Below are positions 19,582 to 29,251 of a stretch of 64,000 nucleotides of DNA, piece by piece. Position numbers and translations under genes: made by a program. Location of the stretch: assembly GCF_900111885.1 (NCBI RefSeq), contig NZ_FOKG01000009.1, positions 186,001 through 250,000 of the forward strand, in the 5' to 3' direction. This DNA is from Amycolatopsis marina. GTDB taxonomy: Bacteria > Actinomycetota > Actinomycetes > Mycobacteriales > Pseudonocardiaceae. The notes beneath the pieces are model-generated. The model was not told the DNA's origin. It made no database searches and worked only from the letters and a program-made list of their open reading frames with translations. The stretch's first letter is position 1. Each line of letters opens with the position of its first letter.

Positions 19582-20499
19582 TCAGACGCCGCCACCCTGC
19601 GTGCCGGACCGTGGGTCCGCGTGGATGCCGGGGGCCTGCTCCTCGACCATCTCGGCGGTCAGCGCGGCGCCGCCGCCGCGCTTGCGCCGACGCATCCGCC
19701 TTTCCAGTCGGCCCGCCAGTGAAGTGAGCAGGAAGTTCACCCCGATGTAGATCAGGCCGATGACGACGAAGGTGGCGATCGTGTTCTGGAAGTTCGCCGA
19801 GATCAGCCGCTGCTGGTAGAGCAGATCGGAGAAGCCGAGCAGGGCACCACCCAGCGCGGTGTCCTTCAGGATCACCACGAGCTGACTGACGATGGCGGGC
19901 ATCATCGCGGTCACCGCCTGCGGCAGCAGGACGAACACCATGATCTGCGTCTTGCGCATACCGAGTGCGGACGCCGCCTCTGCCTGCCCCTTCGGCAGCG
20001 AGAGGATTCCCGCGCGGACCACCTCGGCGAGCACCGAGCCGTTGTAGAGCACGAGTCCGGTGACCACGGCGTACAACGGGCGTTGTTCCGAAGGGACATC
20101 GGTGAAGGCGAAGTAGAACTCGTTCGCGAAGATCATCAGGATCAGCACCGGAATCGCGCGGAAGAACTCCACGACCGCGCCTGCCGGGACGCTGATCCAT
20201 TTGTGATCGGACAGCCGCGCGATACCGAACAGGGCTCCGAGCGGTAGCGCGATCACGATCGCGAGCGCCGCGGCGGTGAGCGTGTTCTGCAGCCCTGGGA
20301 GGAGGAACTCGGTCCACACCCGCGAGTCGGTGAAGAACGGCTTCCAGCGCGCCCAGTCGAGCTGGCCCTTCTCGGCCATGGTGGCGAGGACCCACCAGGC
20401 GACCCCGGCGAAGGCAACGGCGAAGAGCACGGTGTAGCCGACATTCCGGCGCTTCGCCTTCGGGCCCGGGATGTCGTAGAGAACCGAGGGCGCGCTCAT
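19582..20499 (-). CDS. gluD: Glutamate ABC transporter permease GluD
   Basis: Second permease of the GluABCD glutamate importer, 305 aa. Hydrophobic helices begin near residue 20; the ABC inner-membrane signature around EVVRAGILSLPKGQAEAASALGM (the EAA loop contacting the ATPase) is at about residues 160-185. The C-terminal tail is basic then acidic and extends beyond the last helix, as in corynebacterial GluD. Its ATG overlaps the gluC stop (ATGA). It is last in the gluA-B-C-D order on the minus strand. Confidence 0.93.
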   Translation of the reverse strand: MSAPSVLYDIPGPKAKRRNVGYTVLFAVAFAGVAWWVLATMAEKGQLDWARWKPFFTDSRVWTEFLLPGLQNTLTAAALAIVIALPLGALFGIARLSDHKWISVPAGAVVEFFRAIPVLILMIFANEFYFAFTDVPSEQRPLYAVVTGLVLYNGSVLAEVVRAGILSLPKGQAEAASALGMRKTQIMVFVLLPQAVTAMMPAIVSQLVVILKDTALGGALLGFSDLLYQQRLISANFQNTIATFVVIGLIYIGVNFLLTSLAGRLERRMRRRKRGGGAALTAEMVEEQAPGIHADPRSGTQGGGV

Positions 20500-21170
20500 C
20501 GCTTCACCGCCATTTTGTTGGACACCCAGCCGAGAATGAGGCCGGTGGGCAAGGTCAGGATCACGAAGCCGAGGGCGAACATCCCGAAGACGAGGAAGAT
20601 CGCGTCACTCTCGTTCTCGATCATCTCGCTCATCAGGAAGGAGGCTTCGGCGACACCGATGGCACTGGCGACGGTGGTGTTCTTCGTCAGCGCGATCAGC
20701 ACACTGGCCAGCGGTGCGATCACCGAGCGGAAGGACTGCGGCAGCACGATGATGCGCAGTACCTGGGTGAAGCCGAGGCCGAGTGCCCGCGCGGCCTCCG
20801 CCTGACCGACCGGCACCGTGTTGATCCCGGACCGGATCGACTCGCAGACGAAGGTCGCGGTGTACGCGACGAACCCGAGAACGGCCAGCCGGAAGTTCAG
20901 TTGCTCGAAGCCGTCCCCGTCCGCTCCCAAGGTCACGCCGAGCGTCTGGTTGAGACCGAGCGACGCGGCCAGGATGATCAGTGTGAGCGGGGTGTTCCGC
21001 ACGACGTTGACGTAGGCGGTCCCGAACGCCCGCATCATCGGCACCGGGCTGACGCGCATACCGGCGAGGATCGTGCCCCATATCAGCGCACCGATCGCGG
21101 AGAGCACGGTGAGCTGAACGGTCACCCAGAACGCGCCGAGCACGTCGTACTCGCTCAGGAGGTCGAACAC
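20496..21170 (-). CDS. gluC: Glutamate ABC transporter permease GluC
   Basis: First permease of the importer, 224 aa with about five transmembrane helices. The His/Glu/Gln-family permease signature is clear: RNTPLTLIILAASLGLNQ and CESIRSGINTVPVGQAEAARALGLGF (EAA loop). It pairs with GluD to form the channel. A 94-bp gap containing a hairpin separates it from gluB, which commonly reduces permease expression relative to the binding protein. Confidence 0.93.
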   Translation of the reverse strand: MFDLLSEYDVLGAFWVTVQLTVLSAIGALIWGTILAGMRVSPVPMMRAFGTAYVNVVRNTPLTLIILAASLGLNQTLGVTLGADGDGFEQLNFRLAVLGFVAYTATFVCESIRSGINTVPVGQAEAARALGLGFTQVLRIIVLPQSFRSVIAPLASVLIALTKNTTVASAIGVAEASFLMSEMIENESDAIFLVFGMFALGFVILTLPTGLILGWVSNKMAVKR

Positions 21171-21207
21171 TTGTGAGCTCCTAGGTCTAAAACCGGCTTG
21201 CTACGCG

Positions 21208-21246
21208 AGCGGGCCGGGCGAGCACTCGCGTGACGCCCGACCCGCT
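21208..21246 (-). promoter_or_regulatory. Intercistronic hairpin between gluB and gluC
   Basis: Arms AGCGGG-cc-GGGCG (21208-21220) and CGCCC-ga-CCCGCT (21234-21246) can pair with a two-base internal mismatch. In ABC operons such hairpins after the binding-protein gene stabilise its mRNA or partly terminate transcription; that role is inferred here. Confidence 0.6.
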
Positions 21247-21264
21247 TCGGTAGAACTCAGTCGG

Positions 21265-22104
21265 TCACTTCTCGGTGATGGCCGGGGGCTCCGGAACCTC
21301 GTAGCCCGCCGGGGCGAAGTGCGTCTCGGCGGCCGCCTTCCAGGCACCCTCCTCCTGCATCTTCAGGATGGCCGCGTTGATCGCGTCCCGGCTCTCGGTG
21401 TCGCCCTTCTTCAGGCCGACGCCGTAGTTCTCGTCGGAGAAGCCGTTGCCCACGAGCTTGAACTTGCCTGCCTCACCCGCGGCGTAACCGGCGAGGATCA
21501 CGTCATCGGTGGTGACGGCGTCGACCGCGCCGTTCTCCAGCCCGGTCAGGCACTCGGAGTAGCCGCCGAAGTTCTGCAGCGCCACTCCGGGGTACTCGTC
21601 CGCCACGTTCTGCGCGGAGGTGGAGCCCTTCACCGAGCAGAGCTTCTTGCCTTCCAAGGTTTCCGGACCGGTGATGTCCGCCTCGTCGGCGCGGACCAGC
21701 AGGTCCTGGTGCGCGACGAAGTACGGGCCGGCGAAGAGGACCTTCTCCTTGCGGGAGTCGGTGATCGAGTAGGTGGCGAAGATCAGGTCCACCTCACCCT
21801 TTTCGATCAGGTTCTCCCGCTGCGCGGACGGAGCCTGCTTCCACTCGATGCCGCTCTCCTCGACGCCGAGCTCCTTGGCGACGTACTTCGCGACGTCCAC
21901 GTCGAACCCGACGAACTGGCCGTCCGGGGTCTTCAGGCCGAGACCGGGCTGGTCGTACTTGATGCCGATCGTCAGCTTCTTGTCGTCCTGGGCCTTCTGC
22001 AGGACGGTCTTGTCGCCACCCTCTTCGCCGCCACCGCAGGCCGCGAGGGCGAGACTTGCCGCCGCGACGACAGCGCCGACGCGCAGTACTCGGCTCAACC
22101 GCAT
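21265..22104 (-). CDS. gluB: Glutamate-binding lipoprotein GluB
   Basis: Extracytoplasmic solute-binding protein of family 3, 279 aa. Lipoprotein signal with lipobox LAAC (Cys about residue 23) after a hydrophobic stretch, so it is lipid-anchored outside the membrane. Typical family motifs follow: GIKYDQPGLGLKTPDGQFVGFDVDVAKYVAKELGV, DLIFATYSITDSRKEKVLFAGPYFVAHQDLLV, and KKLCSVKGSTSAQNV. ATG 22104 is preceded by AAGGAA. It delivers glutamate to GluCD. Confidence 0.94.
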   Translation of the reverse strand: MRLSRVLRVGAVVAAASLALAACGGGEEGGDKTVLQKAQDDKKLTIGIKYDQPGLGLKTPDGQFVGFDVDVAKYVAKELGVEESGIEWKQAPSAQRENLIEKGEVDLIFATYSITDSRKEKVLFAGPYFVAHQDLLVRADEADITGPETLEGKKLCSVKGSTSAQNVADEYPGVALQNFGGYSECLTGLENGAVDAVTTDDVILAGYAAGEAGKFKLVGNGFSDENYGVGLKKGDTESRDAINAAILKMQEEGAWKAAAETHFAPAGYEVPEPPAITEK

Positions 22105-22174
22105 CTCTTTCAGTTCCTTCCATTTGTGACGACCACCGGGGTTCGGGTTGCCCCGATGATCCGCCGGGTGGAAA

Positions 22175-22930
22175 TCAGTGCGTCAGAATCTTGCCGAGGA
22201 AGTCCTTCGCCCGGTCCGACCTCGGATTGGTGAAGAAGTCGTTCGGAGTGGAGTCCTCGACGATCTCACCATCGGACATGAACACCACGCGGTGCGCGGC
22301 CTTGCGGGCGAATCCCATCTCATGGGTGACCACCAGCATGGTCATACCGTCCTTGGCGAGCCCGGTCATCGTGTCCAGGACCTCCTGGACCATTTCCGGG
22401 TCCAGCGCGGAGGTCGGCTCGTCGAACAGCATCACCTTGGGCCGCATCGCCAGCGCACGGGCGATGGCGACGCGCTGCTGCTGTCCACCCGACAGCTGGG
22501 CCGGGTACTTGTCGGCCTGGTCGGTGATGCCGACGCGGTCGAGCAGTTCCATGGCAGTTTTGCGGGCTTCCGCGGAGGAAACCTTGCGGACCTTCTGCGG
22601 GGCCAGCGTGACGTTCTCCACGATCGTCTTGTGCGCGAAGAGGTTGAACTGCTGGAACACCATGCCGACATCGGCGCGGAGCGCGGCGAGCGCCTTGCCC
22701 TCGGCGGGCAGGGGCGTGCCGTCGATGGCGATCGCGCCGGAGTTGATCGGCTCCAGCCGGTTGATCGCCCTGCACAGCGTCGACTTCCCGGACCCCGAAG
22801 GTCCGAGGACAACGACGACCTGTCCCGAAGGGACTTCGAGGTTGATGTCCTTCAGCACATGCAGATCGCCGAAGTACTTGTTCACGGCCTCCGCCTTGAT
22901 CATCGGCGGCGAGGGCGTCGCAGCGGTCAT
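22175..22930 (-). CDS. gluA: Glutamate ABC transporter ATP-binding protein GluA
   Basis: Nucleotide-binding subunit of about 251 aa. Walker [11 protein letters not shown]-loop [11 protein letters not shown], signature LSGGQQQR, Walker [15 protein letters not shown] and the switch His in VVTHEMGFA are all present. ATG 22930 is chosen for its GGAGG; an upstream in-frame ATG would add about 20 non-family residues. First gene of gluABCD, divergent from miaB across 279 bp that must contain the operon promoter. Confidence 0.95.
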   Translation of the reverse strand: MTAATPSPPMIKAEAVNKYFGDLHVLKDINLEVPSGQVVVVLGPSGSGKSTLCRAINRLEPINSGAIAIDGTPLPAEGKALAALRADVGMVFQQFNLFAHKTIVENVTLAPQKVRKVSSAEARKTAMELLDRVGITDQADKYPAQLSGGQQQRVAIARALAMRPKVMLFDEPTSALDPEMVQEVLDTMTGLAKDGMTMLVVTHEMGFARKAAHRVVFMSDGEIVEDSTPNDFFTNPRSDRAKDFLGKILTH

Positions 22931-23209
22931 CGGGCCTCCATCGCTGGCGGTCTGCTCGGTACTGGCTCTACGGGCAACAACGGGATCTAACACCGAAGCG
23001 GCCCGGCAGAGACACTGTTTGGGTCAAAACGCAATGTAGGTCGCGTGACCAGCCCCAATCAGGTGATCGCGCGTACCGTGGCGGAGACTCTAGTGACCCT
23101 CCGCGCATACCGCCCGAGTAGGTGCCGCTAGCCCGCGTCGCGGGGGTCCCTGCCCCTCGGCCTACCCTGGTGGTCTCAGCACTGCAACCGCACGCGACCA
23201 GGAGTTTGG

Positions 23210-24691
23210 GTGACCCGGAGCTATCAGATCCGCACCTTTGGCTGCCAGATGAACGTCCACGATTCGGAGCGGCTCGCGGGGCAGCTGGAGGACGCGGGAT
23301 ACGTCGCCGCGGCCCCGGAGGCCACGCCGGACGTCGTCGTGTTCAACACCTGCGCGGTCCGAGAGAACGCGGACAACAAGCTGTACGGCAATCTGGGTCA
23401 ACTGCGACCCACCAAACGGGCTAATCCCGGCATGCAGATTGCCGTAGGTGGCTGCCTCGCGCAGAAGGATCGTGGCGAGATCGTTAACCGGGCGCCCTGG
23501 GTGGACGTCGTGTTCGGCACCCACAACATCGGCTCGCTGCCGACCCTGCTCGAGCGCGCCAGGCACAACGCGGAGGCCGAGGTCGAGATTCTCGAGTCGC
23601 TGGAGACCTTCCCCTCCACGCTGCCCGCCCGCAGGGACTCCGCGTACTCGGGCTGGGTGTCCATCTCGGTCGGCTGCAACAACACCTGCACGTTCTGCAT
23701 CGTGCCGTCGCTGCGCGGCAAGGAGCGCGATCGCAGGCCCGGCGAGATCCTGGCCGAGGTGCAGGCCCTGGTCGACGAGGGCGTGCTGGAGGTGACCCTG
23801 CTCGGGCAGAACGTGAACTCCTACGGCGTGGAGTTCGGCGAGCGCGACGCCTTCTCCCAGCTGCTGCGCTCCTGTGGCTCGATCGAGGGGCTGGAGCGGG
23901 TGCGGTTCACCTCGCCTCATCCCGCCGCGTTCACCGACGACGTCATCGACGCCATGGCCGAGACCCCCAACGTGTGCCACCAGCTGCACATGCCCCTGCA
24001 GTCCGGATCCGACCGGATCCTGAAGGAGATGCGGCGCTCCTACCGCTCGACCCGCTTCCTGGGCATCCTCGACAAGGTGCGGGCGGTGATGCCGGACGCG
24101 GCCATCACGACGGACATCATCGTCGGCTTCCCCGGCGAGACGGAGGAGGACTTCCAGGCGACCCTCGACGTCGTCCGGCAGGCCCGCTTCTCCAGCGCGT
24201 TCACCTTCCAGTACTCCAAGCGTCCCGGCACGCCCGCCGCCGAGATGGACGGCCAGGTGCCGAAGGAGGTCGTGCAGGAGCGCTACGACCGTCTGGTCGA
24301 GCTGCAGAACGACATCGCGTGGCAGGAGAACAAGAAGCTCGTGGGGCGCACGGTGGAGCTGCTGGTCGCCAGCGGAGAGGGCCGCAAGGACGCGGAGACC
24401 CACCGGATGAGCGGGCGGGCGAGGGACGGCAGGCTCGTGCACTTCACGCCGTCGGGCCCCGCGGTGGACCGGTCCGTGCGACCGGGCGACATCGTGGCGG
24501 CGGTCGTCACCTACGGCGCCCCGCACCATCTGGTCGCCGACGGCGACCTGCTTTCGCACCGGCGCACCCGCGCCGGCGACAACGCCGAGGCAGGGCTGCG
24601 GCCGAAGACCAACGGCGTGACCCTCGGGTTGCCCGCGTTCGGCACGCCCCCGCAGCAGCAGGCCGCCGTCTCGGGCGGGTGCGGCCTGTGA
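23210..24691 (+). CDS. miaB: tRNA-2-methylthio-N6-dimethylallyladenosine synthase
   Basis: Radical-SAM methylthiotransferase that adds the 2-methylthio group to i6A37 of tRNAs, the step after MiaA. 493 aa, slightly long through a low-complexity C-terminus. Auxiliary-cluster Cys are in [17 protein letters not shown] and VGGCLAQKD; the SAM-cluster motif CNNTCTFC is at residues 156-163; a TRAM-like domain follows ([14 protein letters not shown]). GTG 23210 has an AGGAG site. The stop overlaps the next start (GTGA). miaA lies 2.8 kb downstream on the same strand. Confidence 0.97.
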   Translation: MTRSYQIRTFGCQMNVHDSERLAGQLEDAGYVAAAPEATPDVVVFNTCAVRENADNKLYGNLGQLRPTKRANPGMQIAVGGCLAQKDRGEIVNRAPWVDVVFGTHNIGSLPTLLERARHNAEAEVEILESLETFPSTLPARRDSAYSGWVSISVGCNNTCTFCIVPSLRGKERDRRPGEILAEVQALVDEGVLEVTLLGQNVNSYGVEFGERDAFSQLLRSCGSIEGLERVRFTSPHPAAFTDDVIDAMAETPNVCHQLHMPLQSGSDRILKEMRRSYRSTRFLGILDKVRAVMPDAAITTDIIVGFPGETEEDFQATLDVVRQARFSSAFTFQYSKRPGTPAAEMDGQVPKEVVQERYDRLVELQNDIAWQENKKLVGRTVELLVASGEGRKDAETHRMSGRARDGRLVHFTPSGPAVDRSVRPGDIVAAVVTYGAPHHLVADGDLLSHRRTRAGDNAEAGLRPKTNGVTLGLPAFGTPPQQQAAVSGGCGL

Positions 24692-25173
24692 ACGGGAACG
24701 CCGACAGCGCCGATGACGGCAGGCACGTGGACGAACTGGCCGCCGACGTCGACGCGGTGGTCAGCAGGGCGGCACGGACCGTGGACCTCGGCCGGCGCGG
24801 GTTCGTGATCGCCGTGGCGAGCTTCGCCCTGATCGTCGCCCTGCTCCTGCCGTGGGTGGGCGACTACGCGGGCTGGCAGGTGCTGGCCGGCGACGGCGGT
24901 GCGATCCCGCGGCTGTTCGCCGTGACGTCCACCCTGATCGGCATCGTCGCCTCGGCGCTGACCCTGGCGACCCAGCGATGGTGGCTGGCCTGGGTGTGCG
25001 CCGTAGGTGGCTGGTTCGCCAGTGTCGACGGCGTGCTGGCCATCTGGTCCCAGCAGTCCACGCCCGCCACCGGCGTGGCGGGCGACGGACCGGGAGCGGG
25101 CATGATCCTGGCGGTCGTGGCCACCGTGATCCTGGCAGGCAACTGGATGAGCGCGGCCTGGTCGCGAACCTGA
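24688..25173 (+). CDS. Conserved membrane protein after miaB (Rv2732c-like)
   Basis: 161-aa protein with an acidic soluble N-terminus and about four transmembrane helices ([78 protein letters not shown]). The GTG start overlaps the miaB stop. A membrane protein in this position relative to miaB is conserved in mycobacteria (Rv2732c); orthology is inferred from position and topology. Function unknown. Confidence 0.85.
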   Translation: MNGNADSADDGRHVDELAADVDAVVSRAARTVDLGRRGFVIAVASFALIVALLLPWVGDYAGWQVLAGDGGAIPRLFAVTSTLIGIVASALTLATQRWWLAWVCAVGGWFASVDGVLAIWSQQSTPATGVAGDGPGAGMILAVVATVILAGNWMSAAWSRT

Positions 25174-25180
25174 CCGAGCA

Positions 25181-25239
25181 CTCAAGTTCCCCAATGTGGC
25201 ATTGGGGAACTTGAGCGTCCCCAATGCCACATCGGGGAC
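25181..25239. terminator. Pair of related palindromes at a convergent junction
   Basis: The first is a perfect 16-bp stem: CTCAAGTTCCCCAATG (25181-25196), TGG loop, and its complement to 25215. The second, 25217-25239, reads GTCCCC-a-ATG-cca-CAT-c-GGGGAC. Both share the CCCCAATG core. They fill the gap between the membrane protein and the DUF349 gene and should terminate both. Confidence 0.75.
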
Positions 25240-25255
25240 ATCACAGCCGGGGCGG

Positions 25256-26575
25256 CTAGCGCTCCGCCACGGCCTGTTCGGCGGCCTGCATCCACTCACG
25301 CCACTGGGCGGCCTGCTCGTCGGCCTTCTTGGCCCTGCGCTCGTCGCCCGCAGCGCGTGCCTTGGCCGCCTGCGCCTCGAACTGCTCCACCCGCTCGCGG
25401 AACTGCGCCGCCCTGGCCTGCGCCTCGGGGTCGCTGCGGCGCCACTTCGAGTCCTCGGCGGAGCGGATCCGGTCCTGTACCGCCTTCAGCCTGCCGTCGA
25501 GCTCGCGGATTCGTTCCCTCGGCACCTTGCCGATCTCGTCCCAGGCGTCCTGGATCTTGCGCAGCTGTGCCTTGGCCGCGTCGAGATTCGCGGCGGGATC
25601 GATCTTGTCCGCCTCGGCGAGCAGTTCCTCCTTCCGCGCCGCGTTGCTCGCGAACTCGGCGTCGCGCTCGGAGAACACCTCGGACCTGCGTGCGAAGAAC
25701 GCGTCCTGCGCGGCGCGGAAGCGCTGCCAGAGAGCGTCGTCGGCGTCCTTCGGGGCCCGCCCCGCGGCCTTCCACTCCGCCATCAGGTCCTTGTACCGGC
25801 CCGCGGTAGGTCCCCAGTCCTCGGAATCGCTGAGGGCCTCGGCCTCCGCGATCAACTCTTCCTTCCGCGCCTTGGCCGCGGCCCGCTGCTTGTCCAGGTC
25901 GGCGAAGTGCGAACCACGGCGGCGGTTGAAGCCCTCACGGGCCTTGGAGAACCGCTTCCACAGCTCGTCGTCGGTCTTGCGGTCGACGCCCTTGACGGTC
26001 TTCCACTCGTCGAGGATGGCCCTGAGCCGGTCGCCCGCGGCCTTCCACTGGGTCGACTCCGCCGCGATCGTCTCGGCTTCCTCGGCCAGCGCCTGCTTCC
26101 TGGCGATCGCGGCCGTGCGTGCCTTGTCCCGCTCCGCACGAGCGGCTTCCAGCGCGCGCTCCGCGTGGGCGATCACCTCGTTGATCCGGGAACCGAGCGC
26201 GTCGAGATCACCCACGGCGGCCGCCTCGGCGAGCCCGTCGCGCAGCTGGCTCGCACTCGCCAGCGCCTGCTTCGGGTCGCCCGCACCGGAGCGCAGCCGG
26301 GTCTCCAGCAGCTCCACCTCGGTGCGCAGGTCGTCGAACCGGCGCGCGTAGTGCAGCAGTCCCTCCTCCGGTGTGCCCGCCTGCCAGACGCCGATCAGCC
26401 GCTCGCCGTCGGCGGTGCGGACGTAGACGTTGCCCTCCTCGTCGACACGTCCCCACCGCTTCGGGTTGGACTCGGCATGAGGCACGGCGGGAGCCGCGTT
26501 GCTTGGGGCGTGGGCGTGGGGTACCGCGGTGGGCGTCGGGACGTCCGCGCCGTGGGATGTGCTGTGGTCGGCCAT
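25256..26575 (-). CDS. DUF349 repeat protein
   Basis: 439-aa soluble, charged, almost entirely helical protein. It has several repeats of the DUF349 type, recognisable as W-K-x-A-G/x-W...LW-RF-x-A-R-x-x-F patterns: [76 protein letters not shown] and [30 protein letters not shown]. An N-terminal [19 protein letters not shown] tail precedes them. Start ATG 26575 has GAAGGAG. M. tuberculosis Rv2731 is a comparable protein in the same place. Coiled-coil, possibly nucleoid- or RNA-associated; function unknown. Confidence 0.88.
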   Translation of the reverse strand: MADHSTSHGADVPTPTAVPHAHAPSNAAPAVPHAESNPKRWGRVDEEGNVYVRTADGERLIGVWQAGTPEEGLLHYARRFDDLRTEVELLETRLRSGAGDPKQALASASQLRDGLAEAAAVGDLDALGSRINEVIAHAERALEAARAERDKARTAAIARKQALAEEAETIAAESTQWKAAGDRLRAILDEWKTVKGVDRKTDDELWKRFSKAREGFNRRRGSHFADLDKQRAAAKARKEELIAEAEALSDSEDWGPTAGRYKDLMAEWKAAGRAPKDADDALWQRFRAAQDAFFARRSEVFSERDAEFASNAARKEELLAEADKIDPAANLDAAKAQLRKIQDAWDEIGKVPRERIRELDGRLKAVQDRIRSAEDSKWRRSDPEAQARAAQFRERVEQFEAQAAKARAAGDERRAKKADEQAAQWREWMQAAEQAVAER

Positions 26576-26788
26576 GGCCGGCTCCTTCTCGCCTGTCGGC
26601 CCGTCGGACGTGTCGTCGGACGGGCGCCCCACCAACGGTGGGGCCGGGTCTAGCGGATGCTCGCAGGTGGTACTTCTACCGCCGGAACGGTGTCCGTCCC
26701 TCGCGGCATTCAAACAGGTCAGCGCCCCAGGTGGAACTCCATGCCTCGTTCGGGGTCCCTTTCGGTACGCCCGGTAACGTCGATCGGT

Positions 26789-27493
26789 GTGATCGCGCGT
26801 GCCGTCGTGCTACCCCATCCTCCCCTGCTCGTGCCCGAGCTGGTGCCCGGTTCGGTCGAATCGACCGAGGCCGTGCGCTCGGCGTGTCTTGCAGCCGCGG
26901 CCGAACTCGCCGCGGCGGCGGACCAGTGGTTCGCGGTCGGCCCCGGAGCCGGCGCGCGGACCCTCGGCGCGCGGGCTCGCGGCTCGTTCGCGGGCTACGG
27001 CGTCGATGTTCCGGTGGCGCTATCGCGGGACGCGGCGGGGGCCGCCGAGGAATTGCCCCTGCCGGCGCTGATCGCGGGCTGGCTCAGGGAGCGTGCCGGA
27101 GCGAACTCGGTGCGCGTCAGGCTGGTACCGCCGGAGGCCGGGGAGCTGGCGGACGCCGCCGCCGAGCTGGCGGAGCTCGACCGTGCCGACGACCGGCTCG
27201 GGCTGCTCGTGCTCGGCGACGGCTCCAACCGCCACGGCGCCAGGTCGCCCGGCAGTCAGGACGATCGCGCGCCCGCGTTCGACGACGCCGTCGCCGCCGC
27301 GCTGGGAACGGCGGACACCGCGGCGCTGCGGGCCATCGACCCCGTCCTCAGCGCGGAACTGGGCACCGGTGGCTGGGCGCCGTGGCAGGTCCTCGCCGGC
27401 TACGCGGAACCGGGGCGGTGGAGCGCGCGGATGCTGTACTCCGGTGCGCCCTTCGGGGTGCGCTACCACGTGGCCGTCTGGGAGCGCGGATGA
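26789..27493 (+). CDS. Class III extradiol dioxygenase-like protein (Rv2728c-like)
   Basis: 234-aa protein from GTG 26789, overlapping miaA by four bases. The N-terminus, [20 protein letters not shown], resembles the start of LigB/MEMO-type class III dioxygenase folds, with a His in [23 protein letters not shown] is a second conserved-looking stretch. It is not a confident enzyme call: metal ligands cannot be assigned from sequence alone. A gene of the same size lies next to miaA in mycobacteria (Rv2728c). Coupling to miaA suggests a linked function or only shared transcription. Confidence 0.75.
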   Translation: MIARAVVLPHPPLLVPELVPGSVESTEAVRSACLAAAAELAAAADQWFAVGPGAGARTLGARARGSFAGYGVDVPVALSRDAAGAAEELPLPALIAGWLRERAGANSVRVRLVPPEAGELADAAAELAELDRADDRLGLLVLGDGSNRHGARSPGSQDDRAPAFDDAVAAALGTADTAALRAIDPVLSAELGTGGWAPWQVLAGYAEPGRWSARMLYSGAPFGVRYHVAVWERG

Positions 27494-28401
27494 CGAACAT
27501 CGGAGTTTCGGTCGCCGTGGTCGGTCCCACCGCCACCGGCAAGACCGCGCTGGCGGTGGAGCTCGCGCTGGCGCTCGACGGAGAAGTGGTCAACGCGGAC
27601 GCGATGCAGTTGTACCGGGGCATGGACATCGGCACCGCGAAGGCGACGGCCGAGGAGCGGCGCGGCGTGCCGCACCACCTGCTCGACGTGCTCGACGTGA
27701 CCGAGACCGCGTCCGTGGCCGCGTACCAGCGGGACGCTCGGGCGCGAATCGAGTCCCTGCTCGCCCGGCGGCGCACGCCGGTGCTGGTCGGCGGTTCCGG
27801 GTTGTACGTGCAGGCGGTACTGGACGACCTGAGATTCCCCGGGACCGACGCTCGGGTGCGCGCGGAGTTGGAGGCCGAGGCGGCCGAACGGGGGCCCGCG
27901 GTGCTGCACGCCAGGCTCGCCGAGAGCGACCCGGTGGCGGCCGGTTCCATCCTGCCCTCCAACGTGCGGCGGGTCGTGCGGGCGCTGGAGGTCATCGAGA
28001 TCACCGGGCAGCCCTTCTCGGCGAACCTGCCCACCCCCGGCGAGCCGCGTTACGGCACGGTGCTCGTCGGTGTCGATCGGGAGGTCGCCGACCTCGACGA
28101 GCGGGTGGACCTGCGCGTGCGGCGGATGTTCGACGCGGGACTGGCCGATGAGGTGCGGGAACTGGAACGCAGGGGACTGCGTGAGGGCAGGACGGCATCG
28201 CGGGCGCTGGGGTATCAACAGGTGCTGGCCGCGTTCGACGGCGACGGCGACCTGGACGGCGCGGCGGCCGCCACCGCACAGGCGACACGGCGGTTCGTGC
28301 GGCGGCAGCGGTCCTGGTTCCGGCGGGACGCGCGGATCCGCTGGTTCGACGGTGCCGACCCCGCACTGACCGAGCGCGTGCTGTCCACGGTCACCACGTA
28401 A
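27490..28401 (+). CDS. miaA: tRNA dimethylallyltransferase
   Basis: Transfers dimethylallyl to A37 of tRNAs reading UNN codons, producing the substrate of MiaB. 303 aa. P-loop [17 protein letters not shown] at residues 10-26; [19 protein letters not shown] (substrate Asp region); [28 protein letters not shown] at the C-terminus for tRNA binding. ATG 27490 overlaps the preceding stop. dapF follows nine bases later. Confidence 0.97.
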   Translation: MTNIGVSVAVVGPTATGKTALAVELALALDGEVVNADAMQLYRGMDIGTAKATAEERRGVPHHLLDVLDVTETASVAAYQRDARARIESLLARRRTPVLVGGSGLYVQAVLDDLRFPGTDARVRAELEAEAAERGPAVLHARLAESDPVAAGSILPSNVRRVVRALEVIEITGQPFSANLPTPGEPRYGTVLVGVDREVADLDERVDLRVRRMFDAGLADEVRELERRGLREGRTASRALGYQQVLAAFDGDGDLDGAAAATAQATRRFVRRQRSWFRRDARIRWFDGADPALTERVLSTVTT

Positions 28402-28410
28402 TCTGGGCCG

Positions 28411-29241
28411 ATGGGCGGCATCGAGTTCCTCAAGGGGCACGGCACGCAGAACGATTTCGTGCTGCTGCCGGATCCCGATGGCAGGCTGGACCTGACCCGG
28501 GCCAGGGTTGCGGCGCTGTGCGATCGGCAGCGTGGACTCGGCGCCGACGGCGTGCTCCGGGTGGTGCGCCCCTCGGCCGTCGGCCTGGAGTCGGCGGGCG
28601 AGTGGTTCATGGACTACCGCAACGCCGATGGCTCGATCGCCGAGATGTGCGGCAACGGAGTACGGGTGTTCGCACGCTACCTCGTGGACGCGGGGCTGGT
28701 GGACGGCACGGAGTTCGTCGTCGGCAGCCGCGCGGGTGACCGGGGTGTGCGGGTGCATGCCGACCGTTCGGTGACCGTGCACATGGGGCCCGCCCGGATC
28801 ATCGGCAGTTCGGTCACCGCCGTGTCCGGCAGGGAGCTGTCCGGCGTGGCCGTGGACGTGGGCAACCCGCACCTGGTGTCCTTCATCGACTCCGACGTCG
28901 CCGATCTCGACCTGCGTACCCAGCCCGCGTTCGACTCCGACGTCTTCCCGGCCGGTGTGAACCTGGAGTTCGTCAACACGCTCGAGCCGGGCAGGCTGCG
29001 GATGCGGGTGCACGAACGCGGTGTGGGGGAGACCCGGGCCTGCGGGACCGGGACGGTCGCCGTCGTGGCCGCCGCGCTGCATCTCACCGGCACGGACACC
29101 GGCGAATCCACTGTGGACATCCCCGGCGGCACGGTGCGGGTCACGATCGCTCCTGGGGAGTCGACACTGACTGGGCCCGCGGAGATCGTCGCAAGGGGGG
29201 AGCTCGACGAGGCGTGGTGGTCCGCGGCCGACCGGTCCTGA
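28411..29241 (+). CDS. dapF: Diaminopimelate epimerase
   Basis: Interconverts LL- and meso-diaminopimelate for lysine and peptidoglycan synthesis. 276 aa. The two catalytic Cys lie in [15 protein letters not shown] and [18 protein letters not shown], the expected pair. N-terminal [14 protein letters not shown] is typical. Likely co-transcribed with miaA. Ends ten bp from the convergent MFS gene. Confidence 0.97.
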   Translation: MGGIEFLKGHGTQNDFVLLPDPDGRLDLTRARVAALCDRQRGLGADGVLRVVRPSAVGLESAGEWFMDYRNADGSIAEMCGNGVRVFARYLVDAGLVDGTEFVVGSRAGDRGVRVHADRSVTVHMGPARIIGSSVTAVSGRELSGVAVDVGNPHLVSFIDSDVADLDLRTQPAFDSDVFPAGVNLEFVNTLEPGRLRMRVHERGVGETRACGTGTVAVVAAALHLTGTDTGESTVDIPGGTVRVTIAPGESTLTGPAEIVARGELDEAWWSAADRS

Positions 29242-29251
29242 TTCGCCGCGG

